Origin: Coleophoma eucalyptorum
Lineage: Eukaryota > Ascomycota > Leotiomycetes > Helotiales > Dermateaceae
DNA: 64,000 nt
Direction of reading: 5' to 3'
Assembly: GCA_026120035.1 (NCBI GenBank)
Contig: JALRME010000016.1
Location: forward strand, 124,001-188,000
This document shows, piece by piece, positions 12,514-22,143 of the stretch. Position numbers and translations under genes: made by a program. Within the stretch, counting starts at the first letter, position 1; each line of letters opens with the position of its first letter. The notes under the pieces were generated by a model that searched no databases, was not told the DNA's origin, and saw nothing but the letters and a program-made list of their open reading frames with translations.

Positions 12514-13435
12514 ATGACAGACAACGGGTCTACTTCATCTGCCTCTCCGGCGGTGGAAGTACCACTGTCGAAGCGGAAACACCGGCGGGGGCTGCAAAGA
12601 GTGCAGATTTCCTGTGAAAGGTGTCGCATGAGAAAGAACAAGGTGTGCATCAGTCTCCTTAATTATTTCTTTTGGCTTTGTCAGGTAAATTCTTGGAATT
12701 CCGGTCTCGTGTATCATTGACAATCAGTAGTATGATGGCAAGCTGCCCGAATGCTCGGCCTGCAAGAGAGCCGGTGTTCCCTGCAATGTATTAAAGCACA
12801 GTCGTAAATATGGGATTGTCCTTTCGCAACACTTACCCGCCGTAGGATTGTGTTCCACCGCAGCATATCTGACAGATCGTAAAAAGAATTGAGGTAAAGA
12901 CAAAAACCATTTTTCGGCCATGGATTTCTGAGAAGGGTGCCAGAAACATTGGACCGATTGCAAAGCGAAGTGAGAAGGTTGTTAGACCAACGAGAGCCGT
13001 GACCTCGCTGACCTTGAACTCTGCGGATATTTGCTCAGATGCTGGGCTGTAAGAACTAGCGGCAAATGAAGCAAAAAGAGTTGATATACAAGAAATGATA
13101 GTCATCATGTTCTTGCGACTTTTCGGCCATTCAAAAGGCGATATGTATTTCTGCATGTCGGGATTTTGGTGCAGGCCAGACATATTTCCAGCGTCTGGGT
13201 GCAATTCCAGCGTCGCAGAGATGAGTTGAGCTATCTAGAAGAGGTGTTAAGCAAACATGCTTCCGTGCAACGGAGCCAGCTTCTGACTGGCCTTCCTTCC
13301 CAAAAGGAACAAGTGGAGAACCACTTAGATCTGGAGGATTGCCATGGCGAAACTATCCAAACTTGGAAGAAGATGGATTTTGAGCAGTTCTTTATGGCGG
13401 ATCCCACTTCCATCTTCTCCTTTCCTGAAACTTAA
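12514..13435 (+). pseudogene. Small Zn2Cys6 transcription factor, zinc-ligand mutated
   Basis: Proposed exons 12514-12642, 12731-12787 and 13211-13435. Exon 1 ends in a basic stretch with CERCRMRKNK; exon 2 gives YDGKLPECSACKRAGVPCN. Joined, this is a fungal binuclear zinc cluster with five of six Cys: the third, normally within K-C-D-G, is Tyr (TAT for TGT), which should stop the cluster from folding. Exon 3 begins with RRRDELSYLEEVLSKH, a coiled-coil linker as seen after such clusters, and ends soon after, so there is no fungal regulatory domain. Intron 2 (423 nt) contains a piece of an MFS gene in antisense. I call it a pseudogene because of the lost ligand and the truncation; a short protein could still be made. 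A TGT-to-TAT change is CpA-to-TpA on the other strand, the context of RIP. Confidence 0.65.
12833..13204 (-). pseudogene. N-terminal fragment of an MFS transporter inside a regulator intron
   Basis: On the minus strand the stretch reads the first third of a DHA1-type MFS carrier: PFEWPKSRKN just before helix 1, FASSYSPASEQI in the loop after it, then TFSLRFAIGPMFLAPFSE, motif A as EIHGRKMVFV, and helix 3 to CCGG. The frame runs into a good donor (GTAAGT at about 12838, minus strand), but no second exon follows; beyond it lies the zinc-cluster exon of the host gene. It is therefore an orphan first exon, about 105 codons of recognisable MFS sequence, moved or copied into an intron of the regulator. 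The parent gene is not in this window. Confidence 0.75.
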
Positions 13436-14461
13436 GAAAGATACTGGTATAATATATGCTTTATGACGTTATGCTTCCTAAGAACTGTGCACACATAAAT
13501 ATATCAAATATACTCTACCTAATAAAAACGGTCAACTCTTACTATTTCATTGTGGTTTATACCCATGAGTTACTGTGATCTTCTACCTTTGGTACAGTAA
13601 TATTTGCTCTAGCAGTTTCTGAGAAAAGTGTTATCCTCCAACGAGTATTATATTGCATTAGTAATACTTTCTCCTTTCTTAAACCTAGAAGGATTATATC
13701 TGTTTCTTATATTAGATTCAATGTTTAACTTCAACCCATTACCTTTTTAATATATCAAAAATACAGTGTACAAGCAGACGGCAAGCCCGCACGCAGCAGA
13801 GGCTCATGGCCACCGCTTGGAAGGGTTCGAATTCGCGCCTGCCCTTCACTCGCGCCCCCGCCCCTGCCCCGAAATCTACACATCAAGTAAGATCCACAGT
13901 CTGTCCCGACCATTTTCGAAAATGCGACTGTTTGCGACCCCAATGACATCAGATATCTTTTGCGTCCGCCGAGATACGAGCCGAGCCTGCCCCATCTCTA
14001 CCATCTCTTCTGTTCCAGTCTCTACCGCCAGTAAGAAGCAGAGGGTGACCTAACCACTTCCAATTATATTCTAGCGTGCTTAACATTGCCACTTTTGTAG
14101 CCTATCAATAATGCTTTACGAAATAATCAACAGTGTTGAATTCTGCAGTTTAACCGATACGCCGCTTATCAATCTCGCCTACTATCACAAAGTTTTGCCG
14201 GGCACTGCTCGTCGTTACGCCTAGCTACTAATTACAGCAGCCATCAAGATCGGCGCGGGATTAATCTTCCCATGGTCTTATAGTACTCTTATGCGTTGTA
14301 GATAGCCACTCCAAATAGGTGTCGATTGTTAGCAGCTCCGATATCTGCTGCCCCGATCACAATATATAAAGTTGCCGAATTAACCTTTTTTGGTTCAAGT
14401 GTATCGAAGTCGATGTTCTCAAGTTCTGATTCATGATTCGCACATCCCATAGCCTCCCAAG
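13436..14461. other. Intergenic, with a GC-rich island at 13770-14050
   Basis: The first 330 bases are very AT-rich. A C-rich stretch at 13770-14050 has an open frame on each strand with no recognisable domain. A GGTTCGAATTC word at about 13823 recalls a tRNA T-loop, but no cloverleaf can be built. A TATATAAA element at about 14362 lies 100 bp before the epimerase start and is a plausible TATA box. Confidence 0.45.
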
Positions 14462-15557
14462 ATGTTAGTAAAAGTATTTTGGTAGGTTCTAATCCATGAA
14501 TCGGGCATATACACCGGGGTTCTTTGTACTGAATGCTCTAAGCACTGGCCTGACTGGCTACATTGGAGGAGATTTCCTATACCAAGCTTCCAGAGCTCAT
14601 CCTGAGTGGCAGATCTCGGCCCTATTCCGAGACCCTTCAAAAGCGAGTGCCATCCTAGCCACCTATCCCAATGTCATACCGATATATGGAGACTTGGGAA
14701 GCTATTTATTGCTTGCAGAGGAGGCTTCCAAGGCAGACCTTGTGTACCACTTTGCGAGCTGCGATGACGTGTGGTCTGCCCGAGCCATCGCCTTAGGGAT
14801 GGCAAAGAGGCAATCGGACCGGCCGGGCCATTGGATTCATACTTCGGGGGCGATGACCATGGCACTTGAAAGCATGCAGAAGCGAGCCTTTGGACGAAAC
14901 TTGGAGAAGGAATTCGATGATTGGGAAGGGATTGGAGAACTGGTTTCGCTCCCGGATGTAGCTCCACACCGGAATGTGGATAAGATTGTGCTCGAAGCTT
15001 CGTCAGATACTTTGAAGACGGCTATAGTCTGCCCACCGACCGTCTACGGCACTTCTCGCGGACTGGGGAACCCTCGATCTATGCAAATCAACGCGGTCGT
15101 TAGGCTTTTCTTGCTCTACGGTCAAGCATTCCATGTCAACGAAGGGCGCAACATATGGCACGAGGTACACGTCCAAGATCTCACCGACCTCTACATAGCT
15201 TTAGGCGAAGCCGCTATAAATGACAGCCTGCCAGCGACATGGAACGACAAGGGCTATTATCTTGCTGAGAATGGGGCGTTCCACTGGGGCGATGTTTGCA
15301 AGGCCATTGGCGATATTGCATACCAAAAGGGCTTGATCAAGCATCTCGGCGCCGCATCCCTTGCCCCAGACGAAGTGGACGCCATTTGGTCTCGCTTTAA
15401 TGTCTTCATCGGTTGCTCGTCGCGAGGGAAGGCTATTCGGGGAAAGAAGCTTCTGGGCTGGGCGCCGCACCGCCCTGGTTTGCAGGAGGAACTGGCTGCG
15501 ATTGTCGAGCTGGAGACGAATATCTTAAAGCGTAGGGCGTTTTATGATGTCAAGTAA
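14462..15557 (+). CDS. NAD-dependent epimerase/dehydratase-like protein (extended SDR)
   Basis: Two exons, 14462-14481 and 14543-15557, giving 344 residues. The tiny first exon is needed: it gives MLVKVF, and the junction completes the Rossmann motif TGLTGYIGG (residues 8-16). The open frame alone would start with an unrelated sequence from the intron. After the dinucleotide-binding half come LVYHFASCDD (strand beta-4), HTSGAM, and HRNVDKIVLEA where the active site should be. The usual YxxxK is not evident there, as in other atypical fungal members. The C-terminal half has IWHEVHVQDL, typical of NAD(P)-binding epimerase-like proteins. Its reaction is unknown. It converges with the GH78 gene next door, so a role in sugar or rhamnoside breakdown is possible but unproven. 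Confidence 0.82.
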
Positions 15558-15824
15558 ATTGCGACTTGACAACCAAATTTCAACCAATTTAACGCTATAA
15601 TTCATACTCCATGGTGGAACTCAAGCGTTGTATAAGAGGCAGGTTTCATTTGGCTAAAGATAGGGTAGGTTGAGTTCCAACATACGCAAGACAGTGGCCA
15701 TGTTCATATTGGTATTGAGGTAGTAGAGAGAGACAGTACTGATAAATATTAAATCGCATGAGAAGACTTCACAGCTCATGCAGCGGCAAACCAACTGATC
15801 ATTTTGTACAAGAAAGAAGTATAA

Positions 15825-17660
15825 TTATAATTTGAAACTCAACTCTGGGTTACTCCCTACTATGGGATGATTCTTCAGTACAACCCTGAGCAGATAGCTC
15901 GGCGTGCAGCTCCACGCATGGCAGTAGCTATTATTATGACAATCCCCATACGGGCTTCTTCTCGAATCGTTCTTATCAAAGCATTCCCAAAACGTATCCG
16001 CGCCAGCTTTGGCCATGCCTCCCCAGTACTCGAGCACCAAGTTCAAGCACTCCTCCTCTCCGCCACAACGGGCAAGGCTCTCTGCGACATGGTGATATGC
16101 GTAGGGCGTGAGGGGTTTGATAGCTTGGGAGTTCGCCATGGCATTCTTAATTGCGGCTAGACAGGTTGCGGGGTCCATGGCACCCGCGAGACCCAACCAT
16201 GCTTGACTCGACCAAGAGATTTGGCGCTCGGGACCACTGACAAAGACACCAAGGGATGGATCATAAAATGAGGCTGCGGCAGCAGTCATCTTTTCCACAA
16301 TAGACGAGAAGGGGTCCGGCTTCGAGAGAAGGACAGCCAACTTGCCGATTTCTTTGCAGCAGAAAAGAATCAACCCGTGCATTCCCGCATTAGTATCGAG
16401 CCCATCTGACCAGTCGAGAAATTTCCACGCCTTGGTTGCATCCGAACAGAAGGTCCCGTTCTGGTCCAGGTGCGAAAGCGCTTTCTGCATACTGCCCATA
16501 ATCGTAGGCCACAGCTCCATTGCACTCTCGATATCCCCGGACGCAACGGTGTAGTCATAAACACTGGGTCCAAATAGTGCATCATAATCCACGATGTAGT
16601 CTGACGCCGCCGAAAGCTTCGGCTTCTCGAAGAGACAGGCGGGAAGACTGCGATCCTCGCGCGGAAGGGCTGCAAACATATAGAGACATCGCTTGACGAG
16701 GTTGTAATCTTTAAAGGTACAGTAATTGGTCAACGCCTGAAGACGGAGATCACCCAACCACAATCTTCGATCGCGGCGGGGCCCGTCTTCAAATACAGTT
16801 TGCATACAGTTTCGCAGCGTGACTTGGCTAATCCGATCAATGGCCTCCAGTTCAGCATTGTCGGTCTTCAAGGGCGCAACACCCAACATGGTTGCTGGAG
16901 ACACAGCGCTGACGGCGCGGACTTTGATATCCGAGAAACGGACCTTGTACTTCGCCGACGTGTCAATGATTTCAAACTTGACATAGCGAAAGGCATAGCG
17001 TCGTGGCATCTCAATGTCGGTTGGCAGCCAGTCCACGTTTATGACTTCATCTGGGAGCCAGCTCGTGCTGATCCAGGTGTAGCATGGGTGAAGGCTTTCC
17101 GTAACATCATACGGCACTTCGCCAAAGGTAATGCGTAATCGGGCGGGTGCGTCGATGTTCACACCGTCAACCCCCAGATGGAAAGATAGGTAGCCGACGC
17201 GGTGTGAGCCGAAATCTACAATAAGCTGGTCGCCTCTTCCGTACAGTTTGGATGAGATCTTCTCGGCCGTGCAGGTGGGGACGGCTTTGCACTCAAAGAA
17301 GGCATTCTCATCGGGCTCGAATTCAACCACCGACAGAGGACGGTCAATCCATTCATGGAGGACCGGCTTCAAGTCCTCGGCTTTCTGAGCGAAAGCATGG
17401 TTGATAATGGTCATTGGCACCACCTCCACCCTCTGGTTCTCCGGAACCTCTAAAGACCCCATGAAGAAGGGCAAACAGAGGATACGACTGCGGTTGGGAA
17501 AAGAAGATATAAATTGACAGAGGCGACGTTCATGCTGCGTTGCCTCGAGGGAGGTAGCCATTAGCCTCCCGAGCATGGGATGGATGGATGCCGGCTCATG
17601 GGAAACAGGGGTGAGTAGGCCCGGCTTTGAGAGGTACTCATTGGCTCTCTGCCTCTCCAC
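15825..17660 (-). CDS. GH78 alpha-L-rhamnosidase-like enzyme, no signal peptide
   Basis: Single exon, 611 residues. The middle shows the six-hairpin glycosidase core of GH78: EDGPRRDRRLWLGDLRLQ at about 290-310 carries the conserved acidic and arginine residues that bind and hydrolyse the rhamnoside, and the last third ends with WSCTPSYLL. A beta-sandwich module precedes the barrel (about 120-260). There is no N-terminal hydrophobic segment, so the enzyme is probably intracellular and would act on rhamnosides brought in by a transporter. A sugar transporter gene lies directly upstream on the same strand, and an epimerase-like gene converges from the other side. It is shorter than many secreted fungal GH78 proteins but has both ends of the catalytic core. 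Confidence 0.87.
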   Translation of the reverse strand: MERQRANEYLSKPGLLTPVSHEPASIHPMLGRLMATSLEATQHERRLCQFISSFPNRSRILCLPFFMGSLEVPENQRVEVVPMTIINHAFAQKAEDLKPVLHEWIDRPLSVVEFEPDENAFFECKAVPTCTAEKISSKLYGRGDQLIVDFGSHRVGYLSFHLGVDGVNIDAPARLRITFGEVPYDVTESLHPCYTWISTSWLPDEVINVDWLPTDIEMPRRYAFRYVKFEIIDTSAKYKVRFSDIKVRAVSAVSPATMLGVAPLKTDNAELEAIDRISQVTLRNCMQTVFEDGPRRDRRLWLGDLRLQALTNYCTFKDYNLVKRCLYMFAALPREDRSLPACLFEKPKLSAASDYIVDYDALFGPSVYDYTVASGDIESAMELWPTIMGSMQKALSHLDQNGTFCSDATKAWKFLDWSDGLDTNAGMHGLILFCCKEIGKLAVLLSKPDPFSSIVEKMTAAAASFYDPSLGVFVSGPERQISWSSQAWLGLAGAMDPATCLAAIKNAMANSQAIKPLTPYAYHHVAESLARCGGEEECLNLVLEYWGGMAKAGADTFWECFDKNDSRRSPYGDCHNNSYCHAWSCTPSYLLRVVLKNHPIVGSNPELSFKL

Positions 17661-18314
17661 GGCCCGGGTTTCGCTAAGACCCAGACCGGGGATCTAACTG
17701 AGCCCCCCAGAAAGAAACGACCCTCCTCCACCACAGCACCTGACCCGACGTGACTCTATTTCTCCACATCACCAAAGCGTCGCCGTCCACCTTGCGTGGT
17801 TCCGGGCTTTGCACCTTGGAGTGTTCAATAGCCGGTCTGTTGTGTACACGCTAACGTGCCTCGCTTCCTCTGCTACTGTGCTTTTAACTCTATGGCTACT
17901 GACTTGCGGTACAGTAAGAAATTTTGGTAATTCGGCATAGACCATCACACAACTACTAGGATAGAAATTAACGGGCATGATAGGTATTCTCTATATCAGA
18001 TTATCAACGCCGCTATGGAATGCATCCGTCGTTTTGTGGTCTAGCACATCAAATTGAAGCCCTTGAGTGTCGTTTAATCCCCCAATGAAGAAAATCGGCT
18101 ATGGTGGTCTGAAGGGGATTCATTTGCATTAAGTAGGAAGTTCATAGTATCATTTCTCAGTTTGCAAGTATTCCATCACGCAGTCGGATTTTATGATTAA
18201 ATCAAATCCAATTAAATTTTATCGTAAATATGAACTTCCCCCGTAAATATTGTCCCCTTTCGCATTGCACCTTTGAGACATCCTTGCCCCATTGGCAAGC
18301 CAAGAGGCACATTG
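17661..18314. other. Intergenic, GH78 promoter and transporter 3' end
   Basis: 654 bases with no gene. The part next to the GH78 start is less AT-rich and would hold its promoter. It contains GAATGCATCCG at 18018-18028, the reverse complement of an 11-mer in the palindrome at 12416, about 360 bp before the GH78 start. Confidence 0.5.
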
Positions 18315-20077
18315 TTAAGCTTTAGTCTCTGGATTTGGGACATGCTCTTCATGCGCGAGGGCTTCATGTTTCTCCATCGCTGCAGCGGCGGCGGCGGGGT
18401 CTTCCAACGCGTGAGGAACGATCTGGTCCCCGAAGAGAGTGTCCATTTGTTCCAGCGTCTTACCCTTCGTCCTATGGGGAAAGACTGTTAGCGACATGTC
18501 TATAATGAAGAAGATTATAAAGGAACTTACTCAGGGAAGAAGAGGAAGTAGCAAATAGCTGCGCAGAGGTTAAAGACGAAGAAGGCGTAAAAGTAGCGGA
18601 ACCCAACGGCGCCGAGGGCGAGCGGAGAGATCTGACCGATCACCAGCCCCAAGCACCAGTTCATGAGGGTGGAGAGCGAGTTGCCTCGAGCGCGAATCTC
18701 CACGGGGAAGATTTCGGCGGGGTACACCCATGATATAATGCCCGTGAAGGTGAAGAAGAATGAGAAGACGAGATTCATAGCAACCATGGCGCGCAGGGCG
18801 TTTTGGTTGGAGCTGGCCGCGTCGGAGCCCGTGACATAGTATTGACTTAGCACCGCGTTGACCAAGAGTGTCAGCGCACAGCCGACGGAGGAGAAGATCA
18901 TGGGCTTGATACGGCCGAGGCGCTCCAGGAAGTAGAGGCCGAAGGCGCAGTAGACAATAGAAAGAGAGCCAGAGATACCAATGATCATAAGACTGGTACG
19001 GGTGTCAATACCAAGCAGCGTGTAGATTTTGACTCCGTAGTAGTTAATGACGTTGACGCCGGAAAGCTGGCCAAAGGCTTGAATACCCATTCCCAAAGCG
19101 AGACGACGTCTCCAAGAGGGCTTTTCCACCATGCCCTTCCATGAACGCACAGCAACTTGCTTCTCGGCAACGATCGTATCGTGGATCTCGCGGTATTCGA
19201 GCTCGAGATATTCGTCGTTGTGGCCATTGCCGTGAAGGCGGCGGAGGGCCTCTCGAGCTTCGTCATGTCGGTCTTTCTCCATGAGCCATCGCGGGCTCTC
19301 CTGAAGGAACCATATGCCAATGGCGAGAGCCGTACCCGGCACAACTTGGAAGGCCAGCGGGAAGCGCCCTAGTCTTAACGTTAGATACATCTCGCATAAT
19401 ATTGAGTATGGGTGCGGAGCGGTCTTACATTGGAAAGAGCTACTGCTGTAATTGCAGCCATAGCCAATCCATTGCGCGGCAAAATAACCCCAAGACAACA
19501 TGAACTGGAGCAAGCCACTCAGGGCACCACGATAGGCCGCTTCAGCAATTTCCGACTATTAATTTTCAGTCAGTTAGGGGAACGGCCAGGGATGCTGCCA
19601 CACAAGGAGGAACTTACGCAGTACATAGGCACAATGGCCGTGAGCACACCAACTGCAATTCCAGCAATAAGACGTCCCGCAATCAACATCCCAATCGTTG
19701 CAGCACCCGCTTGCAGGGCACAGCCAAAGGCGGAGATGCACCCGCCAACGAAGACGGTCTTCTTACGACCCAGGATATCCGCCATCCATGACACTGCTAA
19801 AGCACCTAGGATGGCGCCGCCCGTAAAGGACGAGACAATACCACCCGTTTCTGAGTCGCTGGGATTGCCGAAGTAGTCGATAAAAGTGGGCTGGCCAATG
19901 GTCGAGGTGATTACACCACTGTCATAGCCAAAGAGAAAGCCTGTTTGGCACCAATTAGCATCGGTTTTGCATTCATGCTGTAGAGTGTTTTTTTTTCTTT
20001 TTCTCCACGTTCTAATGAGTTGACTCACCTCCAATGGCCAGGAAGATACCCGAGCCGATGGTTACAGCTTTACCCAT
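18315..20077 (-). CDS. MFS sugar transporter (hexose/rhamnose type)
   Basis: Five exons on the minus strand: 20077-20029, 19940-19618, 19555-19429, 19368-18531, 18471-18315, giving 497 residues. The start gives MGKAVTIGSGIFLAIGGF and the first junction completes the sugar-porter motif FLFGYDSGVI. Others follow: DILGRKKTV (motif A), AGRLIAGIAVG, SEIAEAAYRGAL, QWRFPLAFQ across junction 3, LQESPRWLMEK, the helix-7 motif QLSGVNVINYYG, VYPAEIFPVEIRARG, and PETKGKTLEQMD across the last junction. All hallmarks of a full 12-helix family member are there. The substrate cannot be told from sequence. Its place directly upstream of a cytosolic GH78 enzyme suggests uptake of rhamnose or a rhamnoside. Confidence 0.92.
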
Positions 20078-22143
20078 GATGGCAGAATCCTATACGGACA
20101 AAGATTTTCTCGGAGGACTTGAGGACCGTGGTAATGGCAACGGTAATGACAATGGACCGGCGAGGGCTGAGAAAACAGATGAAGTCTGGAGAACGGAATA
20201 GAGAGGGAAAATGAAATGGAAAGCAGCCGGGTCGAGATATAGATATATAGAAAACGCGTTGGAACCGGAGGGTCCAGAGGATCGCCTAAAGTGGAAAACC
20301 CCAGTGCTCCACAAAGGGGGACTATTTGAACGAAAGCCGGAGCCGGGGAACCACGAGCCAATCAGCAAAAGCCAAAGCCGGTGCTAACGCCAAGCTCTCC
20401 ATGGCGGGGACGGCGTCAACCCCGGTTTCGTAGCGCGGGGTAACCCGGTGCCACTCCTTGGATCGAGTTTTCTCTCAATCCCACAACATCGTCCGACCGA
20501 GGTGCTTCGACATATGGCAGCAGCTGATGAGGCTATATATATATTGGACATAATGGTTATTGTATGTCTTCTGATGATATATCGCTTTATTAAGATTTAC
20601 ATGAGCTAAAGCGTAGTATTCTTGGTCGTCCACCATAGACCTATATGTTATTAGATTACCTTAGTTCCTGACGCTTTTGAAAAAGCTTAGTAGCACTTGG
20701 CACATCCTCTTGGTTCTTTCAAATATATATATATATATATATATATATGATCGTAGAAGTTGTTAACGTATCTGTTTTCTTACGCTAGAACACTGAAATA
20801 GTATTCGCCAATTTTATTCCGACTAACCTTCTCCCTTATCCGTGATTATAAGGTTTAATATTATATTCTACCTTCCATAACGCCTGCTTATCATTCTCAT
20901 TAATATACGATAAATTATATTTATTTAAAATATGTAAGCACGAAGTACCCTCAGCCGCGATGGTGGTCTGCTCGGCTTAATCCCACTATGGCGTGGAAAT
21001 AATGGGGGGGGGGGCAAGCGACCGCGTGATGCCCAAAGCTTCCTCCGCTCCAACCTCCATCTGCTAACATCATGGCATCTGTTCGCGGCTGAAAACCAGT
21101 ATTCTCCCGAAGCCCCGAATTTTCGACTCTATTTACACCATTTACCATTTGTCCCGATAGCGTCGGATTTCGGTCCCGCTTTCGACGAGATCAAAAGATC
21201 TCGAAAGAAAAGATGACTAGCCGCGTAATGATGCGACGCCGGCAGTACAGTCGGATGATAAACAGTGCTCCCAACGCGGCAATGACGACTCCTACTCCAT
21301 GAAGCAATTTTATCATTTTATTTAGTAGCCTCCCCTTATATCTGGAAATGAAACGGACAAGGAGCGTACAAAGTGGACTGTCTTTTTTATCTTCCTAACG
21401 CACCTCTTCTCTTCTAAAGAGTTCAATCGTTCTTTGCGGCGGGTTATATGATTTAGTATCTATATAACATGTCTCACCATACAGAATCAGGAATACTTCC
21501 CACCTTGCCCTAATCTCAAACCATGGCCTCTGGCCCTTGGATGATAATGCGTCCTCTCGTTACCTCGATCCTAGTTTGTCAATATCGGTACCGGCTGAAG
21601 ATTCCAAGTCAGGGATGTCCTACCTGCACAAGCTCGCATAGACGAGGGCTTCTCCCAGTGGTCTAGTGCAGGCTCCACATATGGTCTTCCAGAAACACTA
21701 GGGTTTAATGTTCCTTATGGACTAGGTTCAATATGTACAATCTTCAACTTAATGTATTGAATTTGGGCCTGGGCTTGTTCTGAAAATGGCATTTAGACTT
21801 TGTTCCACCATTTCCGCCAATCTGCTGCTGCAACAAAAATAATTTTAGCTAAAGGCGTTCTAGAGTCGGTGCTCTATCACCACCTAGGATATCGCTAGAT
21901 TTTCGTTTGAAAACTCTTGCGAACGGCGATAGATATTAGACCATGACTAGACGTTCGCTATCAATTATTTAATTAGCCAACTACCCATAATACAAAAAAA
22001 GCCTTTAAACTAGAGAGTGCACATACAGAAGCTATCTCTTGCGGCCAACCACAAGAAAATCTGCCATTCTGCTTCCACGTCTTATCGCTTCTCGCTCTAC
22101 CTTAGTTTTACTATCTATGTTAAGATTTTATAACTAGACTTTA
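20078..22143. other. Long AT-rich intergenic region
   Basis: Two kilobases without a supportable gene. The first 400 bases form a pyrimidine-rich (minus-strand view) promoter and leader for the sugar transporter. Further on there is an (AT)n microsatellite at about 20723-20748 and an 11-G run at 21004-21014. Around 21270 the words CGGCAATGACGACTCC recall the unit duplicated at 12.2 kb, but not closely enough to call a copy. The 20500-20950 part is strongly AT-rich, as in decayed, RIP-affected DNA; no element ends are seen. Confidence 0.5.
20723..20748. repeat. (AT)n microsatellite
   Basis: Uninterrupted alternation of A and T over about 26 bases inside the AT-rich spacer. Confidence 0.95.

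Noticed and set aside
13815..13840. GGTTCGAATTC word resembling a tRNA T-loop
   Set aside because: The flanking bases do not pair into a T-stem and no acceptor, D or anticodon stem could be built.
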